Source: an uncultured Alistipes sp.
Lineage (GTDB): Bacteria > Bacteroidota > Bacteroidia > Bacteroidales > Rikenellaceae
Reading direction: 5' to 3'
Length of the DNA stretch: 33,286 nucleotides
Assembly: GCA_904502075.1 (NCBI GenBank)
Contig: CAJGDL010000003.1
Location: 1 to 33,286 of the forward strand
Shown here: positions 19,744-26,113 of the stretch, piece by piece
Position numbering within the stretch: position 1 is the stretch's first letter
How the letters are laid out: every line of letters starts with the position of its first letter
Made by a program: the position numbers and the translations under genes
Notes under the pieces: model-generated
Told to the model about the DNA's origin: nothing
Seen by the model: the letters and a program-made list of their open reading frames with translations, nothing else
Database searches by the model: none

Positions 19744-20373
19744 TTATTTATTCATGGTAAGGTGGGCACATACTTGCCACACTTTTTGCACCGAGTCGCG
19801 CGAAATCTCCCACGCATCGTAATCCTCGCGGTTCGAGGGCTCCAAGCGCCAACGGTCGGCTCCTTCGGCCGTGCGTACCGTGCGCAACAGCACCACATCG
19901 CCTGTCGAAAGCAGGTAGTCGTGACCCGGGATGATCTCCTGAGGGGTAACCTCGCGCAGGAAAAGGACGGATCCCGAGGCGATCCGGGGACGCATCGCTT
20001 CACTCAGATAGAGCATGGCGAGTTGAGCCTCTTCCACCAGCGCTTGGCAGATCAGTTTGTCGGGGTTGAGTGTCTCGAGATGGAGAATCGAACGCTCGGC
20101 ATCCATCCGGTAGAGGGGGATTAAGTTACCCTCCTGCTTCGGGGTCTTGAACATCTCCCCAGAGCCGGTGAGAAGCCACACGTCGCTGATCTCGGGAAAC
20201 TTCTCCGTCACGCGGCGGGCCACATCCTTCGAGATGCCGTTGTTGCCCTTGCGAATCTGGTAGAGGTTCTCGCCTCGGGGCAACCCAATGTAGCGCGCAA
20301 AGTAGTTGGTCGACATCTTGGCCCAGTGAATCACCGCTTCGAGTCGCTCCCAATTTGCATTATTTTCCGTCAT
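19744..20373 (-). CDS. Helix-turn-helix regulator with degenerate S24/LexA-like domain
   Basis: Start chosen at ATG 20373 (MTENNANWERLEAVI), giving 209 residues; ATG 20382 is equally possible, and a longer frame would run into tRNA-Arg. Residues 7-75 form an HTH domain typical of Bacteroidales C1/S24-like regulators (FARYIGLPRGENLYQIRKGNNGIS, WLLTGSGEMF). Residues 85-205 resemble the LexA/S24 fold: LIPLYRMD, LSEAMRPRIASGSVLFLRE, GHDYLLSTGDVVLLR. Where self-cleaving members have Ser in D-S-M, this protein has Ala126 (SEAM), and no Lys is seen at the expected catalytic place, so autocleavage is unlikely. It probably shares a transcript with the downstream histidine kinase. Targets unknown. Confidence 0.82.
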   Translation of the reverse strand: MTENNANWERLEAVIHWAKMSTNYFARYIGLPRGENLYQIRKGNNGISKDVARRVTEKFPEISDVWLLTGSGEMFKTPKQEGNLIPLYRMDAERSILHLETLNPDKLICQALVEEAQLAMLYLSEAMRPRIASGSVLFLREVTPQEIIPGHDYLLSTGDVVLLRTVRTAEGADRWRLEPSNREDYDAWEISRDSVQKVWQVCAHLTMNK

Positions 20374-20400
20374 CTGTTTCATTGTTTCAAATATTTTTTG

Positions 20401-20408
20401 CATCTTTG
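20401..20408 (+). promoter_or_regulatory. Probable -7 box (CATCTTTG) of tRNA-Arg
   Basis: One mismatch to TAnnTTTG, ending 7 nt before the tRNA. The minus-strand regulator gene starts 28-19 bp away in the opposite direction, so this short gap must serve both transcripts. Confidence 0.4.
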
Positions 20409-20415
20409 CACCATC

Positions 20416-20487
20416 GGTCCCATAGTTCAATGGATAGAATATAAGATTCCGGTTCTTACGATGGAGGTTCGAATCCCCCTGGGATCA
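20416..20487 (+). tRNA. tRNA-Arg (anticodon CCG)
   Basis: The 72-nt sequence folds as a cloverleaf: acceptor GGTCCCA with TGGGATC (one G-U), D stem GTTC/GAAT region, anticodon stem TAAGA/TCTTA with loop TTCCGGT, T arm GGAGG-TTCGAAT-CCCCC (one A-C mismatch) and discriminator A. Anticodon CCG reads the CGG arginine codon. The 3' CCA is not encoded. A terminator follows within 6 nt. Confidence 0.93.
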
Positions 20488-20492
20488 CTTCG

Positions 20493-20527
20493 AAGACAGA
20501 CACTTCACAGTGGGCTGTCTTTTTTGT
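20493..20527 (+). terminator. Terminator of tRNA-Arg
   Basis: AAGACAG (20493-20499) pairs with CTGTCTT, with an inner CACT/AGTG pairing, followed by a T-run. It lies directly after the tRNA. Confidence 0.8.
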
Positions 20528-20782
20528 TTCTCCCCTTCGTAAAACTACGCGATGCGTTCCATCGGGGCTCATTGGGGCAAGCAAATATTTCATTTAACAA
20601 ATATAGTATTTTTTTTTTATTTTTCAGCCTGTTCTTGTAATTTTTTTACAAAGTAGCCCCTCTGAAGGGGAGAAGAGAAGATTAAATTGCCAATTCACCC
20701 TTTGAAAAGGGTGATTTCGGCCACTTTTCGCTCTTTTTTGCTCGCCCTTGCCGCCACTCGGTTGCAGAAATGCACTTTTTTT
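20528..20782. other. Intergenic stretch with small hairpins, no gene seen
   Basis: AT-rich DNA holding CCCCTCTGAAGGGG near 20657 and TCACCCTT/AAGGGTGA near 20695-20714, with T-runs. No credible coding frame or RNA gene. It ends at the promoter of the next transcript. Confidence 0.55.
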
Positions 20783-20813
20783 CTTGTAATCCCAAATATA
20801 ATTCCTATCTTTG
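20783..20813 (+). promoter_or_regulatory. Promoter of the structured leader (CTTG-N19-TATCTTTG)
   Basis: A perfect -7 box TATCTTTG (20806-20813) with CTTG (one mismatch to TTTG) 19 nt upstream. The expected start is near 20818, over 340 nt before the next gene's ATG, so the transcript has a long leader or encodes a separate RNA. Confidence 0.65.
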
Positions 20814-20817
20814 TTAG

Positions 20818-20940
20818 TTGATAGGTGTCCTCTTTGGGTAGATGAGCAAGGGCTGCTGATAGCCCGAGCCTGCGTCCGCCCAATATTAGGGCAAGAGTGT
20901 CTTGCTTGCAAGAACGCAAGAGCAACGAGGTGGTTTTTGG
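20818..20940 (+). promoter_or_regulatory. Structured leader or small RNA, candidate regulatory element
   Basis: A closing CCTC (20829-20832) / GAGG (20927-20930) pairing surrounds three hairpins: TTGGG/CCCAA (20834-20838 with 20879-20883) containing GGGCT/AGCCC (20850-20854 with 20861-20865); GCAAGA/TCTTGC (20891-20896 with 20900-20905); and TTGC/GCAA (20906-20909 with 20916-20919). Directly downstream of a good promoter, this looks like a transcribed multi-branched RNA. I could not match it to a riboswitch, SRP RNA or 6S RNA I know. Confidence 0.35.
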
Positions 20941-20950
20941 GTAAAAGCAA

Positions 20951-20999
20951 GACCTACAAAAACGAAAAGAGATACAACAAACGTATAAACCTTAAATAG
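20951..20999 (+). repeat. Leader direct repeat, copy 1
   Basis: A 49-nt A-rich segment (GACCTACAAAAACG ... CCTTAAATAG) nearly identical to 21103-21150: one A-run length change and one A/T change. It directly follows the structured leader element. Confidence 0.9.
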
Positions 21000-21102
21000 G
21001 CAAGCGTTTCGAGGTTGCGGGATGCACTTTCGCCCACGGGCGACCAAGTCCCCCGCCCGAGGCGGGGGATTTAGGGGGTGGGTCAGCAAATAAAAAAGTA
21101 CA
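21000..21102. other. Segment between the two leader repeats, with GC-rich hairpins
   Basis: The 103-nt segment contains CGCCCACGGGCG near 21031 and a CCCCCGCC/GGCGGGGG hairpin (about 21050-21068), followed by ATTTAGGGGGTGGGT. Its composition differs from the A-rich flanks. It looks like an inserted palindromic element. Confidence 0.5.
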
Positions 21103-21150
21103 GACCTACAAAACGAATAGAGATACAACAAACGTATAAACCTTAAATAG
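21103..21150 (+). repeat. Leader direct repeat, copy 2
   Basis: A 48-nt copy of 20951-20999, ending 9 nt before the ATG of the carboxyspermidine dehydrogenase gene. This copy supplies the actual translation-initiation region. Confidence 0.9.
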
Positions 21151-21159
21151 AATTACAAC

Positions 21160-22350
21160 ATGTGTAAAGCGTTGATTATTGGTGCCGGAGGTGTCGGTAC
21201 CGTGGTAACCCAGAAGATTGCGGCCAATCCGATCTTTACGGATGTAATGCTCGCAAGCCGCACGAAGGCAAAGTGTGATGCTGTGGCCGAGGCCATCGGC
21301 GGGGGTCGTGTGAAGACCGCCCAGGTGGATGCCGACAGCGTAGAGGAGCTCTGCGCTCTCTTCCGCTCGTTCCAGCCCGATATCGTGGTGAATGTGGCCC
21401 TTCCTTACCAGGATCTGACGATTATGGATGCCTGCTTGGAGTGTGGTTGCAACTACCTCGACACGGCCAACTACGAGCCCAAGGACGAGGCTCACTTCGA
21501 GTACTCGTGGCAGTGGGCCTACCAGGATCGCTTCAAGGAGAAGGGCCTCACGGCCATCCTCGGCTGCGGTTTCGACCCGGGTGTAACAGCCATCTTCACG
21601 GCCTATGCCGCCAAGCACCACTTCGACGAGATTCACTACCTCGATATCGTGGATTGCAACGCCGGTAACCACGGCATGGCTTTCGCCACCAACTTCAACC
21701 CCGAGATCAATATCCGCGAGGTGACGCAGAAGGGTCGCTACTACGAGAATGGTCAGTGGGTGGTTACCGAGCCCCATGAGATCCACAAGCCGCTGAACTA
21801 TCCCGAGATCGGTGAGCGCGAGTCGTATGTGATCTACCACGAGGAGCTCGAGTCGCTCGTGAAGAACTATCCCACGATCAAGCGTGCCCGTTTCTGGATG
21901 ACCTTCGGCCAGGAGTACCTCACCCACCTGCGCGTGATTCAGAACATCGGTATGGCCCGCATCGACCCCATTATGTATAACGGTGTGGAGATTGTCCCCA
22001 TCCAGTTCCTGAAGGCCGTGTTGCCTGATCCCAAGTCGCTGGGTGCCAACTATCACGGTCAGACCTCGATCGGCTGCCGCATCAAGGGTATCAAGGATGG
22101 CAAGGAGCGTACCTACTACATCTACAACAACTGCGACCACGAAACCGCCTTCAAAGAGACCGGTACGCAGGCCGTGAGCTTCACGACGGGTGTGCCCGCC
22201 GCGCTGGGTGCCGCCATGTGGGCCAAGGGGCTGTGGCGCGGTGCCGGTGTATTCAATGTCGAGGAGTTCGATCCGGATCCCTTCTTGGCTGAGCTCGGCG
22301 AGCAGGGTCTGCCCTGGCACGAGTTGTTCGATGTGAACCTCGAGGTGTAG
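21160..22350 (+). CDS. Saccharopine dehydrogenase-like carboxy(nor)spermidine dehydrogenase
   Basis: The 396-residue protein begins with a Rossmann fold (ALIIGAGGVGTVV, residues 4-16) and continues DVMLASRTKAKCDAVA, PDIVVNVALPYQDL, ACLECGCNYLDTANYE, the GLTAILGCGFDPGVTAIF loop and DIVDCNAGNHG, as in the Bacteroidetes/Vibrio carboxynorspermidine dehydrogenase branch of the family. That enzyme reductively condenses putrescine or diaminopropane with aspartate semialdehyde, the first step of the alternative spermidine route. The decarboxylase partner gene is not in the window. The gene has a long leader with structured RNA and a duplicated segment, and its own terminator. True saccharopine dehydrogenase is less likely, given length and residue pattern. 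Confidence 0.9.
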   Translation: MCKALIIGAGGVGTVVTQKIAANPIFTDVMLASRTKAKCDAVAEAIGGGRVKTAQVDADSVEELCALFRSFQPDIVVNVALPYQDLTIMDACLECGCNYLDTANYEPKDEAHFEYSWQWAYQDRFKEKGLTAILGCGFDPGVTAIFTAYAAKHHFDEIHYLDIVDCNAGNHGMAFATNFNPEINIREVTQKGRYYENGQWVVTEPHEIHKPLNYPEIGERESYVIYHEELESLVKNYPTIKRARFWMTFGQEYLTHLRVIQNIGMARIDPIMYNGVEIVPIQFLKAVLPDPKSLGANYHGQTSIGCRIKGIKDGKERTYYIYNNCDHETAFKETGTQAVSFTTGVPAALGAAMWAKGLWRGAGVFNVEEFDPDPFLAELGEQGLPWHELFDVNLEV

Positions 22351-22385
22351 TCTCTCGATTTTAGAGGGCCGATTCCCTTCAATTT

Positions 22386-22437
22386 TTGGGGCGGATGGAA
22401 TGTGCTTCACCGTACAATCCATCCGCCCCAATTTTAT
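22386..22437 (+). terminator. Terminator of the carboxyspermidine dehydrogenase gene
   Basis: A perfect 14-bp stem (22386-22399 with 22418-22431) followed by TTTTAT. It lies 36 nt after the stop codon. Confidence 0.9.
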
Positions 22438-22539
22438 CGTTGCGTATATAAGAAACAAATCTGCTGCGATATATTGTTTCGTACGGCAGGATGATTTTTA
22501 CTCTTTTTAGGTGGTTGGGTCGCTATTTTTGGCCGGAGA

Positions 22540-22571
22540 TTTGGAAGATCGGAATTTTTTTTCTACTTTTG
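22540..22571 (+). promoter_or_regulatory. Promoter of tRNA-Lys (TTTG-N20-TACTTTTG)
   Basis: TTTG at 22540-22543 and TACTTTTG at 22564-22571 fit the Bacteroidetes -33/-7 consensus with a 20-nt spacer. The tRNA begins 37 nt later. Confidence 0.7.
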
Positions 22572-22608
22572 CACCACCAAAATCGAGGTGCGCCTCATTT
22601 TGACCGGA

Positions 22609-22681
22609 GATCTCGTAGCTCAGCCGGTAGAGCACAACACTTTTAATGTTGGGGTCCTGGGTTCGAGCCCCAGCGGGATCA
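22609..22681 (+). tRNA. tRNA-Lys (anticodon TTT)
   Basis: The 73-nt sequence forms a full cloverleaf: acceptor GATCTCG with CGGGATC (one T-G), D stem GCTC/GAGC, anticodon stem CAACA/TGTTG with loop CTTTTAA, perfect T arm CTGGG-TTCGAGC-CCCAG, discriminator A. CCA is not encoded. Its last 20 nt plus 7 nt of flank recur at 22881-22907. Confidence 0.96.
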
Positions 22682-22691
22682 CCTTGAAAGC

Positions 22692-22728
22692 AACAACCGA
22701 AGCATCGTGCTTCGGTTGTTTGTTTTTG
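22692..22728 (+). terminator. Terminator after tRNA-Lys
   Basis: A perfect 13-bp stem (22692-22704 with 22708-22720, loop TCG) followed by TGTTTTTG. Confidence 0.9.
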
Positions 22729-22880
22729 TGGCTGTGCGATAGGTTGCAAGCACCCTCGCCCAACCACCCAAACAAACACCGGCAAGGCCGGTTGTTGCTT
22801 TCCCCGTTGGTGCAGTATAATCGGGGTTGCGAGGATAATTGTGTTTGATTTTCAAAGGTATCCTCGCGAGTGCTTCGCAC
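22729..22880. other. Non-coding segment between tRNA-Lys 3'-end copies, with hairpins
   Basis: It contains ACCGGC/GCCGGT (near 22779), CCCCG/CGGGG (22802-22806 with 22822-22826), GCGAGGAT/ATCCTCGC (22829-22836 with 22860-22867) and GTGC/GCAC (near 22871). No coding frame is convincing. Confidence 0.5.
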
Positions 22881-22907
22881 TTCGAGCCCCAGCGGGATCA
22901 CCTTGAA
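22881..22907 (+). repeat. Second copy of the tRNA-Lys 3' end (27-bp direct repeat)
   Basis: 27 bp identical to 22662-22688, covering the T loop, the T and acceptor 3' strands, discriminator and seven following bases. The rest of the tRNA is absent. Such 3'-end copies are the usual trace of integration at a tRNA, or a leftover of a second tandem tRNA. Confidence 0.9.
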
Positions 22908-22935
22908 GGAGTCAAAAAATTGACTCCTTTTTTTG
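22906..22935 (+). terminator. Terminator directly after the second tRNA-Lys 3'-end copy
   Basis: AAGGAGTCAA/TTGACTCCTT stem (22906-22915 with 22920-22929), loop AAAA, then seven T. It resembles an original tRNA terminator now separated from its tRNA. Confidence 0.85.
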
Positions 22936-22951
22936 TGTCCCGGTGGGATGC

Positions 22952-22979
22952 TCGAACCCAGAAGTCGGGATCACCTGAA
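22952..22979 (+). repeat. Third, degenerate copy of the tRNA-Lys 3' end
   Basis: TCGAACCCAG, a GAAGT insertion, CGGGATCACC and TGAA match the tRNA 3' end and flank with one substitution and small indels. Only the shared CGGGATCACC block is exact. The upper half of the tRNA is absent. Confidence 0.5.
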
Positions 22980-23018
22980 AAAGGGCTCACCATAAAATTC
23001 CGGTGGGGCGATAAAAAT

Positions 23019-23042
23019 ATCTCTACCACATGTGGTAGAGAT
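23019..23042. promoter_or_regulatory. Perfect 24-bp palindrome, possible operator
   Basis: ATCTCTACCACA (23019-23030) is followed immediately by its exact reverse complement. With no loop it suits a dimeric DNA-binding protein better than an RNA hairpin. It is 216 bp before htpG. Confidence 0.45.
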
Positions 23043-23156
23043 AAATCTCTCCGCCTGTATTTGCAAGTGATTGCTTTATTAACCGGAATCGGAGGAGAAA
23101 GTTTTGCCTTTATGTCAAGATGTTGAGCGGAGATAGGGACGTTTGAAGAAGCAGAA

Positions 23157-23173
23157 ACTGACAAAATGTCAGT
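23157..23173. promoter_or_regulatory. Palindrome ACTGACA-AAA-TGTCAGT upstream of the sigma-54 promoter
   Basis: Perfect 7-bp half-sites around AAA, ending 10 bp before the -24 element of the htpG promoter. Its position suggests a regulator site, an activator close in or a repressor; the protein is not identified. Confidence 0.5.
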
Positions 23174-23183
23174 CGGAATGCTC

Positions 23184-23199
23184 TGGCACACCCTTTGCT
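23184..23199 (+). promoter_or_regulatory. htpG: Sigma-54 (RpoN) promoter of htpG
   Basis: TGGCAC (23184-23189), five bases, TTGCT (23195-23199): an exact -24/-12 match with GG and GC ten bases apart. The start is expected near 23210, giving a leader of about 48 nt. No TAnnTTTG box competes in the same stretch. Confidence 0.75.
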
Positions 23200-23257
23200 C
23201 GGGGGATAGGGTAGAATACAAAAAAAAATAACAAAAACTATAAAATCGAAATACAAG

Positions 23258-25315
23258 ATGGCAAACGGAAAAATCGGGGTTACGACCGAGAATATCTTCC
23301 CCGTGATCAAAAAGTTTCTCTATTCGGATCATGAGATCTTCCTGCGCGAGCTGGTGTCGAATGCGGTGGATGCCACCCAAAAGCTGAAGACCCTTTCGGC
23401 CAAGGGGGAGGCACACGGCGAGTTGGGCGATCTGACGATTCAGATCAAGGTCGACAAGGAGGCCCGTACCCTGACGGTAACGGATCGCGGTATTGGCATG
23501 ACGGCCGAGGAGGTGGATCGTTACATCAACCAGATCGCCTTTTCGGGAGCCGAGGAGTTTATGGCCAAGTATCAGGATCAGGCCATCATCGGCCACTTTG
23601 GTTTGGGCTTCTACTCGTCGTTCATGGTGGCCGACAAGGTGGAGATCTTCACCCGTTCCTATCGCGAGGGGGCCAAGGTGGTGCATTGGGTTTGCAGCGG
23701 TTCGCCCGAATTTGAGATGGAGGAGCTCTCGGAGGAGCGTGCGCGCGGCACGCAGATCGTCCTGCACCTCTCGGAGGAGTGCCAGGAGTATGCCGACGAG
23801 GAGAAGGTGCGTGAGTTGCTGAAGAAGTATTGCCGTTTCCTGCCTGTGCCGATTCAGTTCGGTTTCGTGAAGGAGTGGAAGGAAGGCAAGTATGTCGATA
23901 CCGAGAAGCCCAACATCATCAACAGCGTAGAGCCTCTTTGGACGCGCAAGCCTGCGGAGCTGACCGAGGAGCAGTACAAGGAGTTTTATCGTGAGTTGTA
24001 CCCCGCAAGCGAGGATCCCCTGTTCTCGATTCACCTCAATATCGACTATCCGTTCCACCTCACGGGCATCCTCTACTTCCCGAAGATTCACAACAACTTC
24101 GAGATTCAGCGCAACCGCATCCAGCTCTACTGCAACCAGGTTTATGTGACGGATCAGGTGGAGGGGATTGTACCCGAGTACCTTACGCTGCTGCATGGCG
24201 TGATCGATTCGCCCGATATTCCGCTCAATGTCTCGCGAAGTTACCTGCAGAGCGATTCGAACGTGAAGAAGATCTCGAACTACATCACGCGCAAGGTGGC
24301 CGACCGTTTGCAGGAGCTCTTTACCTCGATGCGTGCCGATTACGAGGAGAAGTGGGACGACCTCAAGATCTTCATCCAATATGGAATCCTCACCGATGAG
24401 AAGTTTGCCGAGAAGGCCCAAAATTTCATGCTCTGGAAGAGCACCGAGGGCAAGTACTTTACCCCCGAGGAGTACACCAGCCTGGTGAAGGAGAACCAGA
24501 CCGACAAGAACAACCAGCTCATTCTGCTCTATGTGGACGACGTGGAGGAGAAGCACGCCTTCCTCTCGGCCGCCAAGGCCAAGGGTTACGAGGTCTTGGA
24601 AATGAATGGCCAGTTAGACAACCACTACGTCAATTGGTATGAGTCGAAGCACTCCGATACGCGCTTTGTGCGTGTGGATAGCGATGTGGTTGAGAAGTTG
24701 ATCCAGAAGGCCGAGCCCTTGAAGATCTCCCTCACAGAGGCCCAGCAGGAGCTCTTGCGTCCCGTTTTCGAGAGTCAGATGCCTCGCGACGAGAAGATCC
24801 ACTACTCGATCTCGTTCGAGGCGATGGAGCCCGAGGAGGCCCCTGTGGTGATCACTCAGAATGAATTCATGCGCCGTATGAAGGAGATGGCCCAGATGGG
24901 CGGGGGAGGCATGAGTCAATTCTATGGACAGATGCCCGACAGCTTCACCATTGCCGTCAATGGTAACCATCCCATCGTGATCGACATCCTGGGCAAGGTG
25001 GAGAGCGCCTATGGCGACAAACTCAAGTCGATCACCAAAAAGATTGATGCTGCGGTGAGCGAGGAGCATCGCTTCGAGGAGCTCACGAAGGAGAAGAAGG
25101 AGGAGGAGCTGACTTCGGAGGAGAAGTCGATGCGCGAGGAGCTCTCCAAAAAGGTGGTAACGCTGCGCGATGAGCGTAACGAACGCCTCAAGGAGATTGG
25201 TCGTGAGAATAAACTCGTGAAGCAGATCATCGACCTGGCCCTTTTGTCGAATGGCATGCTGAAGGGTAAGAGCCTGACCGACTTCATCCAGCGTTCGATC
25301 TCGCTCATCGAGTAG
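23258..25315 (+). CDS. htpG: Molecular chaperone HtpG (Hsp90)
   Basis: The 685-residue cytoplasmic ATP-dependent chaperone carries the Hsp90 ATP-binding motifs LRELVSNAVDA (residues 29-39), DRGIGMTAEEV, IGHFGLGFYSSFMV and GTQIVLHL. The middle domain has DPLFSIHLNIDYPFHLTGILYFP, NRIQLYCNQVYVTD and the catalytic-Arg region VSRSYLQSD. The dimerisation domain ends in an acidic/basic coiled stretch (about 620-650) rather than the eukaryotic MEEVD. The divergent linker and middle domain are typical of Bacteroidetes. ATG 23258 is 48 nt downstream of the expected sigma-54 start, suggesting activator-dependent expression rather than simple heat-shock sigma control. Confidence 0.98.
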   Translation: MANGKIGVTTENIFPVIKKFLYSDHEIFLRELVSNAVDATQKLKTLSAKGEAHGELGDLTIQIKVDKEARTLTVTDRGIGMTAEEVDRYINQIAFSGAEEFMAKYQDQAIIGHFGLGFYSSFMVADKVEIFTRSYREGAKVVHWVCSGSPEFEMEELSEERARGTQIVLHLSEECQEYADEEKVRELLKKYCRFLPVPIQFGFVKEWKEGKYVDTEKPNIINSVEPLWTRKPAELTEEQYKEFYRELYPASEDPLFSIHLNIDYPFHLTGILYFPKIHNNFEIQRNRIQLYCNQVYVTDQVEGIVPEYLTLLHGVIDSPDIPLNVSRSYLQSDSNVKKISNYITRKVADRLQELFTSMRADYEEKWDDLKIFIQYGILTDEKFAEKAQNFMLWKSTEGKYFTPEEYTSLVKENQTDKNNQLILLYVDDVEEKHAFLSAAKAKGYEVLEMNGQLDNHYVNWYESKHSDTRFVRVDSDVVEKLIQKAEPLKISLTEAQQELLRPVFESQMPRDEKIHYSISFEAMEPEEAPVVITQNEFMRRMKEMAQMGGGGMSQFYGQMPDSFTIAVNGNHPIVIDILGKVESAYGDKLKSITKKIDAAVSEEHRFEELTKEKKEEELTSEEKSMREELSKKVVTLRDERNERLKEIGRENKLVKQIIDLALLSNGMLKGKSLTDFIQRSISLIE

Positions 25316-25365
25316 CGACTCCGCATCAGGCGGCTTTGGGGGAGATCGTGCCCCAGCCACGAACG

Positions 25366-25408
25366 AAAAACCCGACCAGGTGGTGAACCTGGTCGGGTTT
25401 CTTTATTG
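25366..25408. terminator. Bidirectional terminator between htpG and radC
   Basis: A perfect 14-bp stem (25368-25381 with 25387-25400, loop GGTGA) flanked by A-run and T-run on opposite sides, so it can end both converging transcripts. Confidence 0.9.
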
Positions 25409-25460
25409 GTTGTGAACTTTGCTCCGGCGTGTTTTGGGCTATTGGCTGTTTTAAGGGGGA

Positions 25461-26111
25461 TTACAGCGCTCCGTGGGCTCGGAAGCTATAGGAGTCGCCG
25501 CGACTCAGTATCAGGTGGTCTACGACCCGGATATCGAAGAGGGCGGCCGCTTCAACCACGCGACGGGTGAGCTCCTTATCGGGTTCGCTTGGCTGTGCCG
25601 ATCCCGAGGGGTGGTTGTGGATCAAAATGAGTTGCGTGGCGAGCAGTTCCAGGGCGCGTTTTATTAGCAGACGATGGTCTACGACCGTGGCTTGCACTCC
25701 GCCCTGGCTGATGCGCATCTGTTCCACCACACGGTTCGAGGAGGAGAGGTAGAGCACCCAGCACTCTTCGTGCCCGAGTTCGGCAAGCCGTGGGCGCATC
25801 AGGCGGATCACATCCTCGCTCGAGGTGATCTGTTGTACGGCTTCGGCCGACTCCAGCGCGACCATGCGTCGCCCCAATTCGGCCGCGGCCACGAGGCGCG
25901 AGGCGCGTTTCAGCCCCACGCCGGCCGTCATGCGAAGGCGGGCCAATTCGCTCCGTCCGATCCCTGCCAACGTACCGCCGCACGCCTCCAAAAGATCTTT
26001 GGCCCGCTCGAGGCTCCCCTCGGCACCATCCTCCATCAAAAGCGACAACATCTCCGCGTCACCGAGCGATGCGGCTCCGCGGAGTTGTAAAAGATCGTGC
26101 AACGAGGCCAT
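25461..26111 (-). CDS. radC: RadC family (JAB/MPN domain) DNA repair-associated protein
   Basis: The 216-residue protein has N-terminal helix-hairpin-helix-like segments (LSLLMEDG ... LARLRMTAGVGLKRASRLVAA, residues 22-77) and a C-terminal JAMM metalloprotease-type domain with HNHPSGSAQPSEPD (His165, His167, Asp178) and ATVVDHRLLIKRAL. The name reflects an old repair phenotype; the real function of RadC proteins is unresolved. All metal-binding residues are present. It is the last gene of acpP-fabF-rnc-radC, starting 2 nt after the rnc stop codon, so translation is likely coupled. Confidence 0.93.
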   Translation of the reverse strand: MASLHDLLQLRGAASLGDAEMLSLLMEDGAEGSLERAKDLLEACGGTLAGIGRSELARLRMTAGVGLKRASRLVAAAELGRRMVALESAEAVQQITSSEDVIRLMRPRLAELGHEECWVLYLSSSNRVVEQMRISQGGVQATVVDHRLLIKRALELLATQLILIHNHPSGSAQPSEPDKELTRRVVEAAALFDIRVVDHLILSRGDSYSFRAHGAL

Positions 26112-26113
26112 AG

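Noticed and set aside
20391..20400. TATTTTTTG upstream of tRNA-Arg as its -7 box
   Set aside because: Spacing inside the box is one base too long for TAnnTTTG, and CATCTTTG a few bases later fits the tRNA start better.
20818..20940. Identification of the leader RNA as SRP RNA, tmRNA, 6S RNA or a named riboswitch
   Set aside because: The SRP tetraloop and symmetric-loop sequences, tmRNA ends and typical 6S bubble are not visible, and no riboswitch core I know fits. Left as an unclassified structured leader.
22507..22901. Minus-strand frames containing PLGLEPRTPT-like sequence near tRNA-Lys
   Set aside because: This is the well-known spurious translation of the antisense strand of a tRNA T arm; two such frames arise because the tRNA 3' end is duplicated.
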